Source: Blastocatellia bacterium (GTDB lineage: Bacteria; Acidobacteriota; Blastocatellia; Pyrinomonadales; Pyrinomonadaceae). From it: a DNA stretch of 5,672 nt. The stretch covers positions 1 through 5,672 of the forward strand of contig PSRF01000193.1 in NCBI GenBank assembly GCA_003175865.1, given 5' to 3'. The notes under the pieces were generated by a model. The model did no database searches and was not told the DNA's origin. It saw only the letters and a list, made by a program, of their open reading frames with translations. Every line of letters begins with the position of its first letter. The first letter of the stretch is position 1. Position numbers and translations under genes: made by a program. This document shows, piece by piece, positions 1 through 5,672 of this stretch.

Positions 1-28
1 CTCTGCGGTTCCTATAGAAGACGCAGAG
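1..28 (-). terminator. Hairpin after the last gene, possible terminator (cut by window edge)
   Basis: CTCTGCG (1-7) and CGCAGAG (22-28) form a perfect 7-bp inverted repeat. Inside it, bases 9-12 and 16-19 can pair as a further 4-bp stem with one G-U pair in the minus-strand RNA, closing a 3-nt loop. It lies 45 nt past the stop of the flavoprotein gene, where a transcript end would be expected. The T-tract that would define an intrinsic terminator would lie before base 1 and cannot be seen, so it could equally be a dispersed palindromic repeat. The call rests on position and structure only. Confidence 0.3.
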
Positions 29-73
29 AGAGGTGATCGATATTGCAGGCTTGGGTTTCTGGGTCCGGTTCTC

Positions 74-1273
74 TCAAACGTATTGACCTGCTGCAAAACC
101 TGATGACCAGGCCCACTGAAAGTTGTAACCACCGAGGTGTCCCGTAACATCCACCACTTCGCCGATGAAATAAAGTCCCGGCACCCGCTTCGACTCCATT
201 GTCTTTGACGACAATTCATCAGTGGAGACTCCACCTGCTGTAACTTCCGCCTTCTTGAATCCTTCAGTTCCAGCCGGCACGACTGCCATTCTATTTAACT
301 CTTTTCCAATTCGATCAAGTTCCTGAACTGTGAACTGCTTCATTGGTTTGCTCGGTACATACAAGTTGCACCAAACCTGCGCAAACCGTTTTGGCAGATG
401 ACGCGACAAAACGTTGACCAACTCGATGTCGCTCGGTTGATGTTCACGTAACAGTTCACTTGCATCAAGCTCAGGCAGCAGGTTGATTGTGATCCTGTCG
501 TGTGGTTTCCAGTAAGAGGAGATTTGTAGGATCGCTGGTCCACTCAATCCGCGATGAGTTAACAAGACGTTTTCGCGAAAAGTTGTCGAGTCGAGAGTAA
601 CGAGCGCATCAATAGAGACACCACTAAGAGTCGCGAAGTGTTGTTGCAGTTTTGAATTAAGTTTGAACGGAACCAGCCCGGGTCGAGGTACTTCGATCTT
701 CAATTCAAATTGACGCGCGATTCGATAACCAAAATCGGTCGCACCAAGCGTAGGAATTGACAGGCCACCAGTGGCAATGACGACTGAAGAGGCGGTGAGA
801 TGCCCCTCAGTTGTGGACAATTTGAAGATGCCATTCTTGTTTATCGACTGCACACTACTGTTGCACCGAATCTCAACGTTTGCCTTAGCGCACTCATCGA
901 GCAACATCTGAATTATCTCTGCTGAGCTGCCATCGCAGAAGAGCTGCCCGAGTTTCTTTTCGTGATAAGCAATATGATGCCTCTCGACCAAGGTGACAAA
1001 GTCCTGGGCTGTGTAGCGAGCGAGTGCGGATTTCGCAAAGTGTGGGTTCGTTGAAAGAAACGAATCGGCGTTCGCATTAATGTTGGTGAAGTTGCAGCGA
1101 CCACCACCCGAAATTGAAATCTTCTTACCAACGCGCTCGGAATGTTCAAGAACAAGTGCTCTTCGTCCACGTTTACCGGCTTCTGACGCGCAAAAGAGAC
1201 CCGCCGCGCCTCCGCCGATTACTATGACATCAAAGGCTGTCGTGCTTTCCAAGTTTGTCGACTTGCCCTTCAA
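74..1273 (-). CDS. HI0933/YhiN/BaiN-family NAD(P)/FAD-dependent flavoprotein
   Basis: This is a predicted FAD-binding oxidoreductase of the HI0933 family (E. coli YhiN; the BaiN group). What the sequence shows: a dinucleotide-binding motif GGGAAG at residues 20-25 after the beta strand FDVIVI, with an acidic residue (E43) at the end of the second strand. The family block GKKISISGGGRCNFTN is at 49-64, THRGLSGPA at 239-247, and the C-terminal FAD motif GEVVDVTG with HLGGYNFQWAWSSG at 371-392. The length of 399 aa is normal and nothing is missing. No signal peptide is seen, so it should be cytosolic. The family's reaction is mostly unknown; BaiN is linked to bile-acid dehydroxylation in gut clostridia, which should not be carried over here. 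The start is TTG (1271-1273). An in-frame TGA lies 18 nt upstream, and the only other usual start before the FAD fold is TTG at 1250-1252 (codon 8). The chosen start overlaps the upstream stop as TTGA, suggesting translational coupling; the Shine-Dalgarno match is weak. Confidence 0.93.
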   Translation of the reverse strand: MKGKSTNLESTTAFDVIVIGGGAAGLFCASEAGKRGRRALVLEHSERVGKKISISGGGRCNFTNINANADSFLSTNPHFAKSALARYTAQDFVTLVERHHIAYHEKKLGQLFCDGSSAEIIQMLLDECAKANVEIRCNSSVQSINKNGIFKLSTTEGHLTASSVVIATGGLSIPTLGATDFGYRIARQFELKIEVPRPGLVPFKLNSKLQQHFATLSGVSIDALVTLDSTTFRENVLLTHRGLSGPAILQISSYWKPHDRITINLLPELDASELLREHQPSDIELVNVLSRHLPKRFAQVWCNLYVPSKPMKQFTVQELDRIGKELNRMAVVPAGTEGFKKAEVTAGGVSTDELSSKTMESKRVPGLYFIGEVVDVTGHLGGYNFQWAWSSGFAAGQYV

Positions 1274-1845
1274 TGAACCAGTTTCCGCTCAATTCTGCGG
1301 TCCGGTATCAACCAAATCACTGCAACAAGAATATAAAGGCTAAAGCCTATCCACCGGTTCACAAAAGTTAAGGCGATCGCGACTGCATTCATCACGACAG
1401 AGATCTTTCCTTTAAAGTCGCTGCCGAGTGCCGTTGCGAGAAATGAATCGTGACCATGAAGAGACAAAAGAGCTTTCACCAAAAGAAAATACGCAATTGC
1501 AGAACACAGCAATACGACTCCATAGAGTGCAATAGTGAAGGGCGCGAAACTGTTAACTCCCATCCAGGCGGTTACAAAGGGAACAAGTGATAACCAGAAC
1601 AGCAAATGCAGGTTGGCCCATAGCACGCGACCGTTCACGTGCTGCACTGCCTGCAGCAAGTGGTGATGGTTGGTCCAATAAATTCCGAGATAGATGAAAC
1701 TCAGAACATAACTGAAGAACACTGGTAGCATGGGAACCAGGGCTGCAGGAGTTGCTTGATGTGGGGGTCGCAATTCAAGCACCATGATGGTGATCAGTAT
1801 CGCGATCACACCATCACTGAATGCTTCCATCCGGGCTGTTGTCAT
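1270..1845 (-). CDS. TMEM175/DUF1211-family integral membrane protein (putative potassium channel)
   Basis: This is a 191-aa inner-membrane protein of the TMEM175 (DUF1211) family, whose studied members are potassium-permeable channels without the usual TVGYG filter. The diagnostic motif R-x-E-A-F-S-D-G is at residues 5-12, at the start of the first helix, and the family's WTNHHHLL is at 57-64. Six hydrophobic segments are visible at about 9-25, 38-57, 75-95, 102-126, 148-163 and 165-181, which matches bacterial members with one six-helix repeat. The C-terminus WLIPDRRIER is a familiar ending for the group. The ATG start is well supported: a GAGGAAA ribosome binding site (1853-1859) stands a suitable distance upstream and the FSDG helix starts close to the N-terminus, as usual. 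Its TGA overlaps the start of the flavoprotein gene by 4 nt. Channel activity is inferred from family only. No promoter could be read with confidence upstream. Confidence 0.92.
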   Translation of the reverse strand: MTTARMEAFSDGVIAILITIMVLELRPPHQATPAALVPMLPVFFSYVLSFIYLGIYWTNHHHLLQAVQHVNGRVLWANLHLLFWLSLVPFVTAWMGVNSFAPFTIALYGVVLLCSAIAYFLLVKALLSLHGHDSFLATALGSDFKGKISVVMNAVAIALTFVNRWIGFSLYILVAVIWLIPDRRIERKLVH

Positions 1846-1852
1846 AAGGGAA

Positions 1853-1859
1853 TTTCCTC
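1853..1859 (-). promoter_or_regulatory. Ribosome binding site of the TMEM175-family gene
   Basis: The minus strand reads GAGGAAA here, about 7-9 nt before the ATG at 1845. It is the clearest Shine-Dalgarno sequence in the window; ettA and the flavoprotein gene have only weak matches. It supports the chosen start of the membrane protein gene and suggests this gene sets the entry of ribosomes for the overlapping downstream flavoprotein gene. Confidence 0.6.
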
Positions 1860-1922
1860 GTTCGAGCCGATGGTGCGAAAGCTAGAGCATCTTGGAGAAG
1901 AGAACAAGGGCCACTGTATTTA

Positions 1923-2011
1923 ACTGAATGCTGGGGCATCCCCCGCTAGTTACTGCACAGTCGCTTTTGTCGAACTAGCAGGCGAGGACGCCTGCGCTCC
2001 CAGCATTAAGT
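1923..2011. repeat. 89-nt palindromic, cloverleaf-like intergenic element (REP/MITE-like)
   Basis: The ends ACTGAATGCTGGG (1923-1935) and CCCAGCATTAAGT (1999-2011) are inverted repeats of 13 bp with one mismatch; the inner 9 bp are perfect. Inside are GCAGGCG (1978-1984) and CGCCTGC (1989-1995), a perfect 7-bp stem with a 4-nt loop; GCTAGTT (1945-1951) and AACTAGC (1973-1979), a perfect 7-bp inverted repeat around a 21-nt loop; and GGGG-CAT-CCCC (1933-1943), which competes with the outer stem. The whole can fold as a branched structure on either strand. It contains no ORF. It fills most of the 175-nt gap between ettA and the membrane protein gene, ending 9 nt from the ettA stop. The GC-rich core reads like dispersed palindromes I associate with some Acidobacteriota genomes, but copy number cannot be tested from one window. 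It could act as an mRNA 3' stabiliser, a weak terminator, or be a mobile miniature repeat. No clear T-tract or target-site duplication is seen. Confidence 0.7.
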
Positions 2012-2020
2012 CGCCCCCAA

Positions 2021-3700
2021 TTATCTTGTCAGGTGCCGATACTTGATCCGGTGTGGTTGATCCGCGTCCGTTCCTAATCGCGCCTTTCGATCGGCTTCGT
2101 ACTCCGAGTAGTTACCTTCAAACCACATCACTTTGCTGTCACCTTCAAACGCAAGTATGTGCGTTGCGATGCGGTCGAGAAACCATCGATCGTGTGAAAT
2201 AACCACAGCGCAGCCAGCAAAACTTTCGAGAGCTTCTTCAAGAGCGCGCAGCGTGTTAACGTCGAGATCGTTGGTGGGTTCATCGAGCAACAAGACGTTC
2301 GCGCCTTCTTTCAACATCCTCGCAAGGTGTACTCGATTGCGTTCACCTCCGGACAGCATGCCGACCTTCTTTTGCTGATCCGAACCGGAGAAGTTAAATC
2401 GTGCAACGTATGCCCGAGAGTTAACTTCGCGATTGCCAAGTTTCAGCGTGTCTTCGCCGCCTGATATTTCTTCCCAGATCGATTTGTCAGGACTAAGTGC
2501 CCGACTCTGATCGACGTAAGCGAGCACGACTGTATCACCAATTCGAAAGGAGCCCCTGTCAGGTTCTTCCTGTTTAGTAATCATGCGAAACAGTGTTGTC
2601 TTGCCGGCGCCGTTTGGTCCAATTACGCCAACAATACCGCCAGGCGGCAAGGCGAAAGTCATGTCTTCAACGAGTAGACGATCACCGTAACCTTTTGCAA
2701 CCGTTTCAGCTTCGATCACGACGTTGCCGAGGCGTGGACCAAGCGGAATATGTAACTCGAGATCCTCACGTCGTTTGTCAGTTTCCTGACGCAGTAGTTC
2801 TTCGTACGAGTTGATTCTTGCTTTGCCCTTGGCATGGCGAGCTTTCGGTGACATGCGAATCCATTCGAGCTCGCGTTGCAACGTCTTCTGTCGCTCACTC
2901 TCTGACTTTTCTTCGCGGCGCAGACGTTCCTGTTTCTGTTCGAGCCAGGAAGTGTAGTTTCCTTTCCATGGAATTCCTTCACCGCGATCGAGTTCAAGGA
3001 TCCAGCCCGCAACGTTATCCAGAAAGTATCGGTCGTGCGTGACCGCGATAACTGTGCCCGCATAACTCTGCAGATGGTGTTCGAGCCAGGCAACTGATTC
3101 CGCATCGAGATGGTTGGTCGGTTCATCGAGCAGCAGAATGTCGGGCTTCTGCAGCAACAAGCGACATAGTGCTATGCGGCGTCGCTCTCCGCCGGATAGG
3201 ATCATTACAGGTGTTTCCGGAGGCGGGCAGCGGAGCGCATCCATTGCCATTTCGAGTCGTGCATCAAGGTCCCATGCCTCCTGGTGGTCCAACTTCTCCT
3301 GCACCTCACCCTGACGCTCCAGAAGTGCAGCCATTTCATCGTCGGACATCTCTTCGCCAAACTTGGCGTTGATCTCATCAAACTCTTTCAGCAGGTCGAC
3401 CGTTTCTTGCACTGCTTCTTCGACAACTTCACGAACGGTCCGGGAGTCTTCGAGCAGAGGCTCCTGTTCAAGATACCCGACAGTGAAGCCGGGGGAGATG
3501 ACTGTTTCGCCGTTAAATTCCTTATCAACTCCAGCAAGGATTTTGAGTAACGAAGACTTTCCTGATCCGTTGAGCCCGATGACGCCGATCTTCGCTCCGT
3601 AAAAATATGAGAGATATATATCTTTCAGAACAGGCTTCTTGTCGTAGAACTTACTCACCCCGACCATGGAATAAATGATCTTGTTTCGTTCTGTACTCAT
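2021..3700 (-). CDS. ettA: EttA, energy-dependent translational throttle protein (ABC-F ATPase)
   Basis: This is a soluble ABC-F protein that binds the ribosomal E site and gates the first elongation step according to the ATP/ADP ratio. Two ABC domains are intact. Domain 1 has Walker A GLNGSGKS (42-49), signature LSGGERRR (168-175), Walker B ending in D192-E193 and switch H222. Domain 2 has Walker A GPNGAGKT (361-368), signature LSGGERNR (449-456), Walker B with D473-E474 and H503. The arm insertion at about 95-140 and the linker with ELEWIRMSPKARHAKGKAR (277-295), the P-site tRNA interaction motif, are what mark EttA within ABC-F rather than Uup, YheS or resistance proteins. The length of 559 aa is close to the 555 aa of E. 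coli EttA. The ATG gives about ten residues before the first ABC strand, as in the family; the only other ATG nearby (codon 12) would cut into it. The ribosome binding site is weak and a 14-bp tandem repeat lies directly upstream. It follows recN by 116 nt. Confidence 0.97.
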   Translation of the reverse strand: MSTERNKIIYSMVGVSKFYDKKPVLKDIYLSYFYGAKIGVIGLNGSGKSSLLKILAGVDKEFNGETVISPGFTVGYLEQEPLLEDSRTVREVVEEAVQETVDLLKEFDEINAKFGEEMSDDEMAALLERQGEVQEKLDHQEAWDLDARLEMAMDALRCPPPETPVMILSGGERRRIALCRLLLQKPDILLLDEPTNHLDAESVAWLEHHLQSYAGTVIAVTHDRYFLDNVAGWILELDRGEGIPWKGNYTSWLEQKQERLRREEKSESERQKTLQRELEWIRMSPKARHAKGKARINSYEELLRQETDKRREDLELHIPLGPRLGNVVIEAETVAKGYGDRLLVEDMTFALPPGGIVGVIGPNGAGKTTLFRMITKQEEPDRGSFRIGDTVVLAYVDQSRALSPDKSIWEEISGGEDTLKLGNREVNSRAYVARFNFSGSDQQKKVGMLSGGERNRVHLARMLKEGANVLLLDEPTNDLDVNTLRALEEALESFAGCAVVISHDRWFLDRIATHILAFEGDSKVMWFEGNYSEYEADRKARLGTDADQPHRIKYRHLTR

Positions 3701-3710
3701 TGATTTAATG

Positions 3711-3738
3711 TTCTTTGTACTTTGTTCTTCGTACTTTG
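3711..3738. repeat. 14-bp tandem repeat, two copies, upstream of ettA
   Basis: TTCTTTGTACTTTG (3711-3724) is followed directly by TTCTTCGTACTTTG (3725-3738), differing at one base, and then by the first bases of a third unit (TTCTG). On the ettA-sense strand this is purine-rich, of the form CAAAGTACaAAGAA, and it occupies the place where the ettA leader and ribosome binding site should be, ending 10 nt before the start codon. It looks like a slippage-derived low-complexity repeat. Any effect on ettA expression is speculation. Confidence 0.65.
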
Positions 3739-3790
3739 TTCTGTTGGTTGTATTGCGCGATTTAGTCTAGTAGTCGATTTATCAAAGCAC

Positions 3791-3816
3791 AAAATCTAAA
3801 ATTCAAAAATCAACAA
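3791..3816. repeat. A-rich degenerate repeat next to the recN stop
   Basis: The plus strand is a run of near-repeats of the form AAAATC, TAAAATTC, AAAAATC, AACAATC, ending at the recN stop codon. Such degenerate AAAATC-type stretches look like intergenic low-complexity repeats and not like a terminator, as no stem is present. The rest of the 116-nt recN-ettA gap holds two direct CGATTTA copies (3758-3764 and 3775-3781) around TAGTCTAGTAGTC, and no hairpin strong enough to call. Confidence 0.4.
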
Positions 3817-5652
3817 TCACTTAAGCATTTCACGCGCGTGCTTTCGCGCACTCTCCGTAATCTCTGCGCCAGTCAACATCCTCGCGATTTCTTCAACGCG
3901 TCCATTCTTATCTAATCTGTTCACGATCACTTTGGTGCGTTCCTTCAATGTTTGCTTCTCAACAACCAGATGGCTGTCAGCAAAGCGAGCAATCTGCGGC
4001 TGATGTGTCACACACAACACCTGGTTAGTTGACGAAAGCCTTTTCAATTTGACGCCTACTGCTTCGCTGACTCGACCGCCAATGCCCGTATCGATCTCAT
4101 CGAAAACAATCGTGCGTGGGAACTCTGTCGCGTTCGCTACAGTCTTCAACACGAGCATCAAACGTGAGGCTTCACCCCCTGACGCTACTCGAGCCAGCGG
4201 TTTCAGTTCTTCACCAACATTGGCGGAGAAATAAAATTCAACGTGATCAGTCCCGCTATGTCCGGTAAGCTTTAGCTTGTCGTTTACGGGAGATAAATTC
4301 TCTCTTGCAGAAATCTTAGTTCCAGACTGATCAACAAGCTGAAGCTTATCGGACATTTCAGACATCAAGTCTGCCACTTGAATCTGAAATCGACCATTCT
4401 CCATCGCAACTTCTTTGATGCCTTGCTCGACCGCTTTCTCAAACTTCTTTGCAGTTTTCACGCGTTGTTGGTGCAGCCGATGTGCTACTTCGAAATATCG
4501 TGACTCGGCGGCTTCAACCTTCTGTCGTAATTCAGCCTCACGTTCATCAGACGCTTCAATTTGCTGCAGACGATCCTGCGAGCGTGCCAGGTGTTCAAGA
4601 GCATCACCAATTGAGCCACCATACTTTCTTTTCACTCTTAAAAGTTCAACTAACCGATCCTCAATTTGTGCTAAGCGCGATGGCGAATATTCGAGCCGGT
4701 CGGCGAAGTCACGAAGAGAGAACGCCAGGTCTTCCAGTACCGCGAGCGCCGAGTCCAGTTGCTCGCGATAATCTCCAAAACTCGAATCAAATTCCGCAAG
4801 CTCTGTAAGATCGTTGACGGTCTGTCGGACACGAGCGAGCGCCGCCTCGTCGTCTTCGTAAATGCGCGCATAACTGCTTTGACAGAGTGTCGTCAGTTTC
4901 TCGACATTCATCAAACGTCGACGTTCTTCCTCCAACGATTGGTCTTCGTCAACTACCAGCTGCGCGCGTTCCAGCTCATTGATCTGAAATGTCAATGTGT
5001 CGACCAGCTGGAACTTCTCAGCCTCATCTTTGATCAAAGTGTCGAGCTCCTCCCGCAGCTTTGACCAGGTTTCAAACGCATCAGCGACTTCGTTGAGCAA
5101 ATTCTCGTTGCCTGCGAACGAGTCCAGCAGTTGTAAATGGGTGTCAGAATTGAAAAGTGTCTGCTGATCGCCTTGACCATGAATGTCGACGAGAAACTCG
5201 CGCAGTTGTTTCAGCAGTGATTGAGTCGCGAGTTGATTGTTGATGAAGATCTTATTGCGGCCGGTCGCGGAAATCTCGCGTCGAATTATTAGTTCCACTT
5301 GCGTTGACTCGCTACAAACGATTCCCGCTTCGTTCAAAATTTCTTCAAACTCGGGATTGGGTTCTACGATAAAGAGTCCTTCTATCGAACCTCGATCCTT
5401 TCCTGTTTTCAGAAGATCAGCGGTGAAACGTCCGCCAATGAGAACGCCAAGAGCATCAACAATGATCGACTTACCTGAACCAGTTTCGCCGGTGAGGAGA
5501 TTGAGCCCTGATTCGAACTCAACGCGCAGTTCGTCAATGAGTGCAATGTTCGAAATGTTGAGTAGTTGCAGCAAGGATTCTTTCGTTGTCGTGACCTGAC
5601 TTCTCAATTTCTCCGGCTTCAGAGATTGCGTCAGGACCCAATCGAGTGGCAT
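3817..5652 (-). CDS. recN: RecN, DNA double-strand break repair ATPase
   Basis: RecN is an SMC-like cytosolic ATPase that acts early in recombinational repair of double-strand breaks, holding DNA ends or sister chromatids together and helping RecA. The N-terminal half of the ATPase has LLNISNIALIDELRVEF (30-46) and Walker A GETGSGKS (55-62), followed by the RecN block DIHGQGDQQ (156-164). Long charged, heptad-like stretches at about 183-255 and 325-430 form the coiled-coil arms, with the conserved KRKYG at 341-345. The C-terminal half has the signature SGGE (491-494), Walker B TIVFDEID (514-521), the RecN hallmark DTGIGG (521-526) and H550. The first ATG gives 611 aa, longer than B. subtilis (576) or E. 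coli (553). RecN proteins usually begin at the residues matching L27, which is a TTG codon (5572-5574) and would read MLQLLNI and give 585 aa. The ATG has a GAGGTGG sequence 10 nt upstream, so both starts remain open, and the frame is also open to the window edge. The stop is TGA. Confidence 0.96.
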   Translation of the reverse strand: MPLDWVLTQSLKPEKLRSQVTTTKESLLQLLNISNIALIDELRVEFESGLNLLTGETGSGKSIIVDALGVLIGGRFTADLLKTGKDRGSIEGLFIVEPNPEFEEILNEAGIVCSESTQVELIIRREISATGRNKIFINNQLATQSLLKQLREFLVDIHGQGDQQTLFNSDTHLQLLDSFAGNENLLNEVADAFETWSKLREELDTLIKDEAEKFQLVDTLTFQINELERAQLVVDEDQSLEEERRRLMNVEKLTTLCQSSYARIYEDDEAALARVRQTVNDLTELAEFDSSFGDYREQLDSALAVLEDLAFSLRDFADRLEYSPSRLAQIEDRLVELLRVKRKYGGSIGDALEHLARSQDRLQQIEASDEREAELRQKVEAAESRYFEVAHRLHQQRVKTAKKFEKAVEQGIKEVAMENGRFQIQVADLMSEMSDKLQLVDQSGTKISARENLSPVNDKLKLTGHSGTDHVEFYFSANVGEELKPLARVASGGEASRLMLVLKTVANATEFPRTIVFDEIDTGIGGRVSEAVGVKLKRLSSTNQVLCVTHQPQIARFADSHLVVEKQTLKERTKVIVNRLDKNGRVEEIARMLTGAEITESARKHAREMLK

Positions 5653-5669
5653 GAGGTCGGTACCACCTC
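5653..5669 (-). promoter_or_regulatory. Possible ribosome binding site in a small hairpin before recN ATG
   Basis: On the minus strand GAGGT (5669-5665) is a Shine-Dalgarno-like sequence, and ACCTC (5657-5653), directly before the ATG at 5652, is its exact complement, with a 7-nt loop between. If the ATG is the true start, the site would be partly masked in the mRNA. If recN starts at TTG 5574, or if this is the coding tail of an upstream gene, the hairpin means nothing. Only 20 bases upstream are visible. Confidence 0.25.
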
Positions 5670-5672
5670 GCG

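Noticed and set aside
1860..1920. Possible promoter for the TMEM175-family gene (TTGTTC, 17-nt spacer, TAGCTT)
   Set aside because: Both hexamers match only half of the consensus, so it cannot be told from background.
1923..2011. The palindromic element as a tRNA or known small RNA gene
   Set aside because: The cloverleaf-like fold lacks an acceptor CCA end, the T-loop GTTCRA motif in the right place and an anticodon arm of seven-base loop; no known RNA family was recognised.
2716..3126. Second minus-strand frame of 136 codons inside ettA
   Set aside because: It lies out of frame within the intact EttA linker and first ABC domain, with a basic, low-information product; no frameshift in ettA is needed because the 559-aa frame is complete.
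3759..3785. Possible sigma-70-like promoter before ettA (TTGATA, 15-nt spacer, TAAATC on the minus strand)
   Set aside because: The -35 match is good but the -10 match is only three of six and the spacer is short; AT-rich repeats around it produce such matches by chance.
4415..4771. Plus-strand open frame of 118 codons inside recN
   Set aside because: It is antisense to the coiled-coil region of a clear RecN; the product is rich in Ser, Arg and Cys with no recognisable domain, as expected of a shadow frame.
5237..5599. Plus-strand open frame of 120 codons opposite the recN N-terminus
   Set aside because: It mirrors the highly conserved Walker A region of RecN and shows no family features or ribosome binding site of its own.
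5653..5672. LexA/SOS box upstream of recN
   Set aside because: recN is SOS-controlled in many bacteria, but only 20 bases upstream of the ATG are present and none resembles a CTGT-N8-ACAG operator; the question cannot be answered here.

Overview
The window holds four protein genes, all on the minus strand. In transcription order (high to low coordinates) they are recN (DNA repair SMC-like ATPase), ettA (ribosome-associated ABC-F ATPase), a six-helix TMEM175/DUF1211 membrane protein, and a HI0933/YhiN/BaiN-type flavoprotein. No rRNA, tRNA, CRISPR array, transposase gene or phage gene is visible. Coding density is high and base composition is moderate. These are ordinary bacterial chromosomal genes. 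The codon use, the wording of the RecN N-terminus and Walker A region, and the short intergenic repeats recall Acidobacteriota (Blastocatellia-like) genomes, but that is an impression from memory and no marker gene here settles it.

Layout from the right edge. recN occupies 3817-5652 and may start further in, at a TTG at 5574. A 116-nt gap follows, carrying two short low-complexity repeats: an A-rich stretch next to the recN stop and a 14-bp unit in tandem just before ettA. ettA occupies 2021-3700 and is full length. Nine nt past its stop lies an 89-nt palindromic, cloverleaf-like element (1923-2011), the most unusual piece of non-coding DNA here. After it comes the TMEM175-family gene (1270-1845), with a good ribosome binding site. 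Its stop codon overlaps the TTG start of the flavoprotein gene (74-1273) by four bases, so these two genes are very likely translated as a pair. The last 73 bases hold a hairpin (1-28) that may be the end of the transcription unit, though its 3' side is cut by the window edge.

How they fit together: recN and ettA are housekeeping genes with independent roles (double-strand break repair; translation gating by energy state). They share a strand but are separated from each other and from the last pair by repeat-bearing gaps, so one operon is possible but not shown. Only the TMEM175-flavoprotein pair has sequence evidence of coupling. I found no convincing new multi-gene system. The observations worth following are the palindromic element, the TTG-start overlap and the uncertain recN start.
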